This document shows, in pieces, positions 1 to 5,185 of a stretch of 5,185 nt of DNA (positions are counted from its first letter, which is position 1; each line of letters starts with the position of its first letter). The DNA is from Acidobacteriota bacterium (GTDB lineage: Bacteria > Acidobacteriota > Aminicenantia > Aminicenantales > Saccharicenantaceae): the NCBI GenBank assembly GCA_003476685.1, contig DMVN01000247.1:13121-18305 (forward strand), written 5' to 3'. The notes under the pieces are model-generated. The model did no database searches, was not told where the DNA came from, and worked only from the letters and a program-made list of their open reading frames with translations. The position numbers were made by a program, and so were the translations under genes.

Positions 1-40
1 GGGGTTTGTTTTTAATAAGTCTTAAGAACCGTTCAGACTA

Positions 41-71
41 AGGGAAGGGCATTTCTGCTCTTCCCTTTTTT
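41..71 (+). terminator. Rho-independent terminator of an upstream rightward gene
   Basis: A 10-bp stem (41-50 pairing with 57-66, one G-U pair at 48/59) encloses a 6-base loop (51-56) and runs straight into T residues through 71. There is no A-run on the left side, so it works only for rightward transcription. It most likely ends a + strand gene lying left of the window; all three + frames meet a stop within the first 41 bases (13-15, 23-25, 39-41), so that gene's last codons may or may not be inside the window. Confidence 0.85.
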
Positions 72-299
72 ATCTCCAGAATCTCTAATAACGAGCGCTG
101 CCTTAATTTATTCTTTTCAAGAATAATTATCAGATTGGCAAAGAAGAAAAGAGAGGTGGCTGCTTTTTCTTTTAAAGTCTTTTGAAGTTTAGACTCGAGG
201 TGAAAAATTACAGACTGGTGAATCTGGATAAGCATTCAGGTATCCTGGCGGCCCAATTTATTGAATAATTGAGAAAAAGGTTGCCGTCAGCTAATTAAT
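72..299. other. A+T-rich intergenic stretch, no supported gene
   Basis: Between the terminator and the promoter region of the small + strand gene I see no reading frame with a good ribosome binding site and no stable RNA-like fold. Short frames exist on both strands (see the rejected list). An imperfect A+T palindrome lies around 254-272, which is unremarkable in sequence this A+T-rich. Confidence 0.5.
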
Positions 300-319
300 T
301 TTTAATGATAAAATTAAAA
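300..319. repeat. 7-bp-arm inverted repeat over the -10 region
   Basis: TTTTAAT (300-306) and ATTAAAA (313-319) form a perfect inverted repeat around a 6-base centre. It overlaps the candidate -10 element at 306-314, so it could be a repressor-type operator for the small + strand gene. The arms are pure A/T, so chance is a real alternative. Confidence 0.35.
306..314 (+). promoter_or_regulatory. Candidate extended -10 promoter for the small + strand gene
   Basis: TGATAAAAT fits the extended -10 pattern TGn followed by a hexamer matching TATAAT at 5 of 6 positions. No -35 box lies at the usual 16-18 base distance (TTGCCG at 281-286 is 22 bases away), which is tolerable for an extended -10 promoter. 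Transcription would start near 321 and leave a leader of about 29 bases containing the ribosome binding site. This is pattern-based only. Confidence 0.4.
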
Positions 320-337
320 GGATAAGCTAAGCTAAAA

Positions 338-344
338 GGGGAGG
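338..344 (+). promoter_or_regulatory. Strong Shine-Dalgarno site before the ATG at 350
   Basis: GGGGAGG lies 5 bases before the ATG in a purine-rich run (334-344). It is as good as the sites of the large genes here and is the main reason to take the short downstream frame seriously. Confidence 0.6.
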
Positions 345-349
345 CGAAA

Positions 350-469
350 ATGTCTGAAAATCATCCCGAGCCAACCTTTCGGCTGGTGTTTGAAATCGGG
401 AAATTGATGGAAGACCATCCTCCAGAGATAAGGAACCGGAACAAGAAAATCGTTTTTGAAATAGCCTAG
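350..469 (+). CDS. Possible small protein, 39 aa, unknown function
   Basis: I do not recognise this product. The frame runs from ATG at 350 to TAG at 467-469 and encodes 39 residues. It is charged and soluble-looking: an acidic, proline-containing start (MSENHPEPTF), a hydrophobic/charged middle (RLVFEIGKLMEDHPPEI) and a basic patch RNRNKK before the last residues IVFEIA. There is no signal peptide or membrane segment. Support comes from its position: a candidate extended -10 promoter at 306-314 and a near-ideal Shine-Dalgarno site 5 bases from the ATG. It reads rightward, convergent with the leftward peptide-utilisation genes, so it is not part of that operon. The same frame continues for 18 sense codons after the TAG (to TAG at 524-526), so it could be the start of a slightly longer broken gene. 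It may also be a leader peptide or a chance frame. Confidence 0.45.
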   Translation: MSENHPEPTFRLVFEIGKLMEDHPPEIRNRNKKIVFEIA

Positions 470-471
470 CC

Positions 472-535
472 GCCCGGCTCCAGGTCTGAGGGAACGCTAA
501 TTTTTACCCGCTGGAAGCTTATCTAGCTGCCGGGC
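472..535. repeat. G+C-rich inverted repeat, 7-bp arms
   Basis: GCCCGGC (472-478) and GCCGGGC (529-535) are perfect inverted arms 50 bases apart, each also able to form a tiny local hairpin with its AGCC/GGCT or TAGC/GCTA flanks. They begin just after the small + strand gene. No T-run follows on either strand, so this is not an intrinsic terminator. No role can be assigned. Confidence 0.3.
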
Positions 536-663
536 TAAATATTTGTACCGGGAAATTACTGTCAGAAAGAAAAAAATAAAAGTAGATATAGTTCTTCATC
601 AGGTTGAGGGGCTTGGGTTTTAATGGGGTGTTGGCTACGGGAATTAGCTCAGGGCAGCTTTTC

Positions 664-831
664 TCAACTTGGCTCAGGTTCTTCGCGGTAGTTTCTCCTG
701 ACATAAACAAAGCCGAAAATTATACTCAGGGCTAAGACAGAAAAGACCACCAGGTCGCGCCGGGCAAAAAATGGGTCATGTGGGGTTATATAAACCCGAG
801 TTTTATTAAAGTCTAATAATTTGTCGATCAG
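664..831 (-). CDS. Possible 55-aa single-pass membrane protein (CTG start) or 3' gene remnant
   Basis: On the minus strand a frame offset by -1 from the amidohydrolase runs from a CTG (829-831) to TGA (664-666). The CTG overlaps the amidohydrolase stop as CTGA, the geometry usually seen as ATGA in translationally coupled genes. The product would be 55 residues: a polar N-terminal part with TRVYITPHDP at 11-20, then FFARRD, one hydrophobic segment at 27-44 (LVVFSVLALSIIFGFVYV), and a charged tail RRNYREEPEPS. The composition looks like a genuine membrane anchor. Against it, there is no ATG, GTG or TTG start, a TAA lies two codons upstream of the CTG, and there is no strong Shine-Dalgarno. It may be a coupled small protein, the 3' remnant of a larger membrane protein, or a lost C-terminal anchor of the amidohydrolase (see the direct repeat at 789-845). 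I recognise no family. Confidence 0.35.
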   Translation of the reverse strand: MIDKLLDFNKTRVYITPHDPFFARRDLVVFSVLALSIIFGFVYVRRNYREEPEPS

Positions 832-845
832 AATTTATAAACCCG
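789..845. repeat. 10-bp direct repeat bridging the amidohydrolase end and the membrane frame
   Basis: TATAAACCCG occurs at 789-798 and again at 836-845, a 47-base offset. On the minus strand both copies read CGG GTT TAT (Arg-Val-Tyr) in the frame of their own reading frame: RVYKF at the amidohydrolase C-terminus, and TRVYITP in the small membrane frame. Because the 47-base offset equals the frame difference, deletion between the copies would join the two frames. Confidence 0.6.
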
Positions 846-2177
846 GCCCCTCAGGATGACTACTTCCGGACTGCCCAGGTTATCAAATGATTTTAAGGGG
901 TCAGCGTTTAGTATCTGCAGGTCAGCGGCTTTACCCGCTTCTATAGTGCCCAGCTCATCTTCCAGTCCGAGGATACGAGCTCCGTTTCTCGTGGCGCAGA
1001 CTATTACTTCCATCGGCTTCATGCCGAGGCGGGCAAAATATTTCATTTCTTCAAAATAAATCCGGGGATAAAGCTCGCGGTATTCTCCGTTGGCATCAGT
1101 CCCGATGCCCATGACGATTTTTCTTTTGTAGACTTTCTTGAACAGGGTTTCGTGCATGGCCATGGACCAGTGGCGTTTTTCAATCAAAAAGCGGTTGATA
1201 TCATTCCGCTGGTAGCTGGCGTAATAAGTGTAAAGAGTAGGCACATTGAAGACCTGGTGCCTGGCCATCATATCCAGGGTCTCGTCATCCATTTCGTTCA
1301 GGTGCTCTATGCATTCCACGCCGGCTTTGATGGCTACCTTGGTCATGGTTGGTGGCATGGTATCAGAAAAGCCCCCGCCATGAGCCGTGATATGAAGGCC
1401 GAGCATCTTAGCTTCTTCTACCGCAGCTTTAGCTTCTTCCAGGGTAAACTGGGGAGAAATTTTAATATGTTTGAAGCCGGCTGCATACATCTGGCGCACT
1501 GCTTTGCGCCATTCCCATGGTCCGTCAACGGCCAGCGAGCCGTGCATGCCGTAGCCGTGTCCGCCAGTGATGGTGATGAGGTCACCGCAGGGGTAAAGCC
1601 GAATGCTGTCAATGTAGCCTTTTTTCTGTGCCTGAACGAGAGCCTGCATGGCTTCCACATGAGAACCAACGTCTCTCACCGCCGTTACTCCGCATCGCAG
1701 GTACATGTTCATCAATTGCAGAGCCCTCAACGTCGCCAGGCTGTTGCTGTCCCGGTAATATTCCAGGTCAGAGGTTTCGGAGGTCAGGTGAATGTGGCAG
1801 TCAATAAACCCGGGCAGAATCCATTTGCCGGCGGCCTCAATTTTTTGGGCACCTTCAGGAGCTTTAATTTTGCTGGCTGGACCCACCGCCTTAATCTTGT
1901 CGCCTTCAATGATGATGAGGGCGTTGGCCAGCGGTTCTTTCCCCGTGCCATCAATCAGCGTCCCGCCCACGATGGCTATTACCGCTGGTTTAACCTTCTG
2001 CTCGTTGGAAACGTTTGCTTGAGCCATAAGCTGGATGGTGACCAGCAGTATGGCTGCCAGGCTGAAAATAAAAACCACAACTCTGCTGCTCTTTAAAATA
2101 AAATTTGATGTTAAACAGCCTTTGCTTTTTACCAGGTGTTTTGATTTTGAAGTACTAAGTTTGGTTTTTACTTGCAA
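828..2177 (-). CDS. Exported metal-dependent amidohydrolase (imidazolonepropionase/prolidase-like)
   Basis: Amidohydrolase-superfamily enzyme, 449 residues from the TTG at 2177. That start is chosen because AGGAGG lies 6 bases upstream; the more distal ATG at 2264 lacks such a site. Residues 1-32 are unusually long and basic, followed by a hydrophobic core (33-51) and a signal peptidase-type site AQA at 52-54, so the enzyme is probably periplasmic or extracytoplasmic. The mature part starts with the composite beta domain (VGGTLIDGTG, 70-79). The barrel carries a full binuclear metal set: HxH at 128/130 (IDCHIHL), probable carboxylated Lys239 (HIKI), His266 (TAHGG), His292 (EHLNE) and Asp361 (GTDANG). 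It ends with the usual GTIEAGKAADL (410-420) and a VILRGRVY strand. Family members hydrolyse Xaa-Pro and other dipeptides, imidazolonepropionate or cyclic amides; the substrate cannot be read from sequence. Downstream of an M29-like peptidase and an OPT transporter, a peptide-derived substrate is plausible. Confidence 0.9.
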   Translation of the reverse strand: MQVKTKLSTSKSKHLVKSKGCLTSNFILKSSRVVVFIFSLAAILLVTIQLMAQANVSNEQKVKPAVIAIVGGTLIDGTGKEPLANALIIIEGDKIKAVGPASKIKAPEGAQKIEAAGKWILPGFIDCHIHLTSETSDLEYYRDSNSLATLRALQLMNMYLRCGVTAVRDVGSHVEAMQALVQAQKKGYIDSIRLYPCGDLITITGGHGYGMHGSLAVDGPWEWRKAVRQMYAAGFKHIKISPQFTLEEAKAAVEEAKMLGLHITAHGGGFSDTMPPTMTKVAIKAGVECIEHLNEMDDETLDMMARHQVFNVPTLYTYYASYQRNDINRFLIEKRHWSMAMHETLFKKVYKRKIVMGIGTDANGEYRELYPRIYFEEMKYFARLGMKPMEVIVCATRNGARILGLEDELGTIEAGKAADLQILNADPLKSFDNLGSPEVVILRGRVYKF

Positions 2178-2183
2178 TTTTTC

Positions 2184-2189
2184 CCTCCT
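2184..2189 (-). promoter_or_regulatory. Shine-Dalgarno site that fixes the TTG start
   Basis: On the minus strand AGGAGG is followed by a G and five A residues and then TTG (2177-2175). The perfect match and the 6-base spacing decide for the TTG start of the amidohydrolase, 29 codons inside the longest open frame. Confidence 0.8.
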
Positions 2190-2214
2190 GTCCGGATGTT
2201 GGACGTTCAACAAT

Positions 2215-2243
2215 ATGGTATAAATATTTATATCCTCAGACAA
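2215..2243 (-). promoter_or_regulatory. Weak candidate promoter for the amidohydrolase
   Basis: Reading the minus strand, TTGTCT (2243-2238) and TACCAT (2220-2215) are separated by 17 bases, matching the sigma-70 boxes at about 4 of 6 positions each. Transcription would start near 2208, about 30 bases before the TTG start. The 148-base gap after the peptidase leaves room for a promoter, and no terminator was seen there, so cotranscription from upstream is equally possible. Confidence 0.3.
2219..2232. repeat. 14-bp perfect palindrome TATAAATATTTATA
   Basis: This self-complementary sequence lies between the candidate -35 and -10 boxes of the amidohydrolase, where a dimeric regulator would block RNA polymerase. 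It is built only of A and T, so it may be no more than A+T-rich spacer. Confidence 0.4.
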
Positions 2244-2325
2244 ATTAAAATTGCTTTCAATCAAGCTCGGGAATGGCGTTAATGGTCAGAAGAGTTAGCC
2301 AGGGCCTTTATAAAGCAGACTGAAT

Positions 2326-3330
2326 TCAAGGCCGGAATTCAAGTTTAACCCCAGGAACCACCCAGTCAATGTGCACGGGAACGTCGTTCTGCCCGCCCAT
2401 GCCTTGGCTGTTGCCGTTGGCAAAGTGGGCAGAGCCGAAAATTTTTTCCGCTACCAGGGTGTTCCAGCCTTTTTTCGCCACGTACTCGCCCGTGATGTTG
2501 GGGTTTGTTCCAATTCCCAGCTCAGCCACAACGTCAAAGTCTTTTCCGCCGAAAACGAGCGGCTTGATTTCCTTTTCAGCATACTGCTGAGCTTCCTCGG
2601 TTTCGCCTTTTACCTCCACAAACCTTCCTTTTTCTATGAAAAACTTGAGCCTGAACTTAAGCGGGCCTGAGCCGCCCCAGCCAGCCGGCACGGTAAAGAA
2701 ACCGTTGGTCTCTCCTTCGTGAACGGGCACCACGTAGGCTTCAGCCCCGGGCAGGTTGCCAAATTTCCCGGGTTCGGTCAGCAACCCACTGGAAACATGG
2801 ACCAGGGTCGGGTCAATTTCAACAGTTATATCGGTCTCTTCGGCGACCACTCTTACCAGGCGGCTGTGTCTGAGCTTTTCCGCCACAGCCACGGTTTCCT
2901 GGTGAAGCCGGTTGTAATCCACGTCCATGGGCCCGCCTTCTTCAAACATTTCCAGGGTGAAACCGGGCATGCTGGCCACTCTGGAGCCCTTTTCACTCTG
3001 GGTTTTACGGAATTTGGTGTGAGTCAGGGAAAAGACTGTGGGCAGGAAAATGATTTCTTTAAAGCCAATTTTTTCGTAAAGTTCAGGCGTGGCATCTACC
3101 CCGCTTCGCGGCTCTTCAGGCACATAACTCAAAAGTTCCACTTCCACGCCCGCCTTCTTAAAAACTTCAAACATCCTGCGACACAGGGCAGCTGAATCAT
3201 CAAACTTCTTCCGAAATTTTTCTTCAAATTTTGGGTTCCACTCCTGCATCACTATAGCTACCTTTTCTCCTTCTTTGTATCCCATGTTAACTTTTAAGGC
3301 ATTGATGATGGCCTGGTCAATTTTATTCAT
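2326..3330 (-). CDS. M29-family aminopeptidase-like metalloenzyme
   Basis: A 334-residue protein resembling the C-terminal catalytic part of M29 (aminopeptidase T/AmpS) peptidases, and also the related 2,5-dihydroxypyridine dioxygenase-like branch. Expected metal-site residues are visible: Glu197 in GNLPGAEAY, Glu270 in AELGIGTNPN, His302 in SAHFANGN, and the closing His320/Asp322 pair in VPVHIDWV. The N-terminal half (1-160) is an alpha/beta region with no signal peptide, so the protein should be cytoplasmic. Classical M29 enzymes are about 410 residues; this is a shorter type. The tyrosine that follows the third metal ligand by seven residues in AmpT/AmpS appears here as Gln309, so peptidase activity is likely but not certain. 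The ATG is supported by GAGGGAG 6 bases upstream. It follows the OPT transporter by 127 bases and precedes the exported amidohydrolase, which favours breakdown of imported peptides. Confidence 0.8.
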   Translation of the reverse strand: MNKIDQAIINALKVNMGYKEGEKVAIVMQEWNPKFEEKFRKKFDDSAALCRRMFEVFKKAGVEVELLSYVPEEPRSGVDATPELYEKIGFKEIIFLPTVFSLTHTKFRKTQSEKGSRVASMPGFTLEMFEEGGPMDVDYNRLHQETVAVAEKLRHSRLVRVVAEETDITVEIDPTLVHVSSGLLTEPGKFGNLPGAEAYVVPVHEGETNGFFTVPAGWGGSGPLKFRLKFFIEKGRFVEVKGETEEAQQYAEKEIKPLVFGGKDFDVVAELGIGTNPNITGEYVAKKGWNTLVAEKIFGSAHFANGNSQGMGGQNDVPVHIDWVVPGVKLEFRP

Positions 3331-3457
3331 TTTTTTCTCCCTCTAATGTTTAGTTTTAAGTTTGTTTTTCTGTCCTTTTTTGTTGTTTAATTCTAATTAA
3401 TTTTTGAAAATTCTATTCTTGAAACTCTTTTGCTGAGATGACCGAACTGCCAAATCA
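3331..3457. other. Transporter-peptidase gap with A+T dyads and a ribosome binding site
   Basis: The minus-strand leader of the peptidase is A-rich and little structured, and ends in GAGGGAG (3343-3337) six A residues before the ATG. Two adjacent 14-bp dyads, TTAATT-ct-AATTAA (3387-3400) and AATTTT-tg-AAAATT (3399-3412), lie in the middle. Two TAGAAT hexamers (3395-3390 and 3415-3410) resemble -10 boxes but neither has a -35 at the right distance. No terminator follows the transporter stop, so readthrough into the peptidase is expected. Confidence 0.45.
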
Positions 3458-5185
3458 TCAAACCTCTCCCTTATGGTCCTTTTTAAGGGAACGCCATACC
3501 AGGAAAAGGCCCAGGGCCGTTATCCCGACTAAACTGAGCAGGTAAGAAGGGCTGGAAAAGACATGAAGAATTTTCACCTCGGCGAAGGCCAGGGTGGCAA
3601 AGCAAATCCCGATTATGGCTTCTCCGGCTATTAGGCCCGAAGCCAGCAGGGTGCCCTGGTTGGTGACCCGCTCTTTTGCCGCCGGTTCCAGCTTTCTCTT
3701 TTCTATGGCTTTTTCCAGAATTCCTTTGAAGACCCCGCCCAGAAAGATGGCAAAAGAGGTGTCAATAGGTAGATACATTCCGACGGCTATGAGCATCGGG
3801 CTTCGGACCTGCATCAGAATAAGGGCCAGGCCCATAAACATCCCGGCCAGGATCAGTATCCACTCGGTTTTCCGCTCAAAAATTCCTCTGGCCACAGCAG
3901 CCATCAGACTGGCCTGAGGAGCTGGAATTTTTTCTCCACCGAGGCCGGCCCGGGTTTTCAGGATTTCATTCTGAACTTCAGGGCTCAGGGCTTTGAGTTC
4001 CTCAAGATTGTAAGTTCTGGCTTCTAAGTCTTTGTGAGTTCCGTCATAATAGATTTCAGTCACGCCGGCATTTTCCAGCTCAGCCAGCCTGAGGGAGACG
4101 GTCTGTTTGATGTTTCCTAAATGAAGCACTGAAAGCACGAAGAACATTACCAGAGCCGCGGCGGTCACCCCAAAGGTATCACCAACCTGCATTTTCCAGG
4201 GGGTGCAGCCCAGAAAATGACCGGCCTTAAGGTCCTGCATCATCTCGCCGGCCACTGAAACCGAAACGCAGGTGAAAGCAGCTACAATCAAAACAGCTGA
4301 GATGCCGCTCGGTCCCTGAAGCCCGAACAGTACCATAATGAAAGCCACGATTATCAGCACCGAAACAGTTAGCCCGCTGGTCGGGTTGCTGCTTACCCCG
4401 ATAATTCCCACCAGATAACCGGAAACGGCGGCAAAAACAAACCCCAGGATGACCATCAGCAAAACTGCGGTTAAGGAAGCTGGCACATTCTGGGCGTAGC
4501 GGTTGAACACAAAAAAGACGATGACGGCTACGGTGATAGTGGTCAGCAGGGCCCATTTTATGTTCAGGTCACGTTCGGTTCTGGGGAGCAAATCCGCTTC
4601 GCCTTTCTTCTGTTTGAAAACCGTGGAGAAAGAACCGGCGATGCCTTCAACCAGGTTTTTCCTCATCTTAAACAGAGTGTAAAAAGCACCGACCAGCATC
4701 CCACCGATAGCGATATAGCGGACATAATCCCGCCAGACCCGGATTATTTCAGCCGTCCAGTCGGATATGGCCCCGAGGTCGTGGTAATTCATAAAGAAAG
4801 CCAGAATGGGAGCCAGAAGTCCCCAGGCCAGCACTCCGCCGCTGAAGTTAATGGAGGCCAGTTTTGGTCCGATGATAAAGCCGACACCCAGGAAGGCCGG
4901 GCTGGCTTCAGGACCGCGGACCAAGAGTGAAGCCCTGCCCACAGAAACCAGCTTCTGGAATTTTAGAGCAATGAGCTTAAATTCGGTCAGGCAGGTGAAC
5001 AGGGCGCCAAGCCCCATACCGGTCAGCAGGTGGCCCGTGCCACGAGCTCCTTTTTGGCCGGCTTTGTGGATTTCGGCGGCAGCCACAGATTCAGGAAAAG
5101 GGAGCTCCGGGTTGCTGGTCAGGATACGGCGGGTGATTGTAACGAACATAATCCCGAGGATTCCGCCAACTATGAGAATCAGGGT
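3458..5185 (-). CDS. OPT-family oligopeptide transporter, 5' end beyond the window
   Basis: Integral inner-membrane protein of the bacterial oligopeptide transporter (OPT) family, presumed cation-coupled uptake of small peptides (family knowledge; substrate unproven). 575 residues are visible and the frame is open to the right edge, so the ATG at 5147-5149 is internal; the residues before it (GGILGI) are a membrane segment. Typical family stretches, numbered from the first visible residue: LPFPESVAAAEIHKAG at 28-43, NPTSG at 267-271, GEMMQDLKAGHFLG at 313-326, APQASLMAAV at 422-431, LPIDTSFAIFLGG at 472-484, and NQGTLLASGLIAGEA at 509-523. About a dozen hydrophobic segments alternate with loops, with one hydrophilic region at about 357-421. 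The C-terminus is short and charged (KKDHKGEV). Against a usual length above 600, probably only the first membrane segments are missing. It is the first of the leftward genes seen, ahead of the M29-like peptidase. Confidence 0.9.
   Translation of the reverse strand, partial: TLILIVGGILGIMFVTITRRILTSNPELPFPESVAAAEIHKAGQKGARGTGHLLTGMGLGALFTCLTEFKLIALKFQKLVSVGRASLLVRGPEASPAFLGVGFIIGPKLASINFSGGVLAWGLLAPILAFFMNYHDLGAISDWTAEIIRVWRDYVRYIAIGGMLVGAFYTLFKMRKNLVEGIAGSFSTVFKQKKGEADLLPRTERDLNIKWALLTTITVAVIVFFVFNRYAQNVPASLTAVLLMVILGFVFAAVSGYLVGIIGVSSNPTSGLTVSVLIIVAFIMVLFGLQGPSGISAVLIVAAFTCVSVSVAGEMMQDLKAGHFLGCTPWKMQVGDTFGVTAAALVMFFVLSVLHLGNIKQTVSLRLAELENAGVTEIYYDGTHKDLEARTYNLEELKALSPEVQNEILKTRAGLGGEKIPAPQASLMAAVARGIFERKTEWILILAGMFMGLALILMQVRSPMLIAVGMYLPIDTSFAIFLGGVFKGILEKAIEKRKLEPAAKERVTNQGTLLASGLIAGEAIIGICFATLAFAEVKILHVFSSPSYLLSLVGITALGLFLVWRSLKKDHKGEV

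Noticed and set aside
38..235. 65-codon minus-strand frame
   Set aside because: It runs through the rightward terminator stem at 41-71, has only a weak AGGA site, and has a low-complexity Lys/Leu/Ile composition typical of A+T-rich spacer.
182..268. Short + strand frame (TTG at 182 or GTG at 200, about 22-29 residues)
   Set aside because: It reads protein-like but has no ribosome binding site at either start and no other support; at best a relic.
519..704. Minus-strand frame from ATG at 704
   Set aside because: It overlaps the end of the more protein-like membrane frame at 664-831, lacks an upstream Shine-Dalgarno, and ends in an A+T-driven Tyr/Phe run.
766..797. Intrinsic terminator for the leftward genes (GGGTT/AACCC hairpin, then six T on the minus strand)
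   Set aside because: The stem is only 5 bp and the T-run begins some 11 bases after it, too far for a standard intrinsic terminator.
828..842. Programmed -1 frameshift joining the amidohydrolase to the membrane frame
   Set aside because: The sequence before the stop (TTATAAATTC) has no slippery heptamer of the X-XXY-YYZ type and no obvious stimulatory structure follows.
1152..2096. 314-codon + strand frame opposite the amidohydrolase
   Set aside because: The opposite strand encodes a complete amidohydrolase with all metal ligands; this is its codon-bias shadow, with no domain logic of its own.
2178..2264. Extending the amidohydrolase to the ATG at 2264
   Set aside because: The extra 29 residues cover the candidate promoter, palindrome and AGGAGG site, and there is no Shine-Dalgarno before that ATG.
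2719..3195. 158-codon + strand frame opposite the M29-like gene
   Set aside because: Shadow of the real gene; its His/Phe/Gly-rich composition reflects the reverse complement of the peptidase codons.

Overview
The window looks like part of a bacterial chromosome. The genes are of intermediate G+C, the gaps are clearly A+T-rich, and strong purine-rich Shine-Dalgarno sites (AGGAGG, GGGGAGG, GAGGGAG) sit 5-6 bases before the starts. The three large genes all concern peptides: an OPT-family oligopeptide transporter, an M29-type metallopeptidase and an exported amidohydrolase. Such sets are common in peptide-fermenting or protein-scavenging bacteria (for example Aminicenantes- or Acidobacteria-like lineages), but nothing here fixes the taxon, so that is only a guess.

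Layout. Bases 1-71 hold the tail of whatever lies to the left, closed by a strong rightward intrinsic terminator (41-71). Bases 72-349 are A+T-rich with no convincing gene, and end in a candidate extended -10 promoter and an excellent ribosome binding site. These serve a possible 39-residue protein on the + strand (350-469). Bases 470-663 carry only short G+C-rich dyads. From 664 to the right edge everything reads leftward (minus strand). In transcription order these are the OPT transporter (5185 to 3458, 5' end outside the window), the M29-like peptidase (3330 to 2326), the signal-peptide-bearing amidohydrolase (2177 to 828, TTG start) and a possible 55-residue single-pass membrane protein (831 to 664) overlapping the amidohydrolase stop.

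How they may work together. The transporter would import small peptides and the cytoplasmic M29-like enzyme would hydrolyse them. The amidohydrolase would act outside the inner membrane on peptide-like or cyclic amide substrates. No terminator was seen in the 127- and 148-base gaps, so the three may be cotranscribed, but the gap before the amidohydrolase also holds a possible separate promoter with a 14-bp perfect palindrome.

The least ordinary parts are the ends of the operon and the left intergenic region: the small + strand protein, the frame with no ATG, GTG or TTG start behind the amidohydrolase, and an in-phase 10-bp direct repeat that would fuse the two if recombined. I see no CRISPR array, tRNA, rRNA, insertion sequence or defence system.
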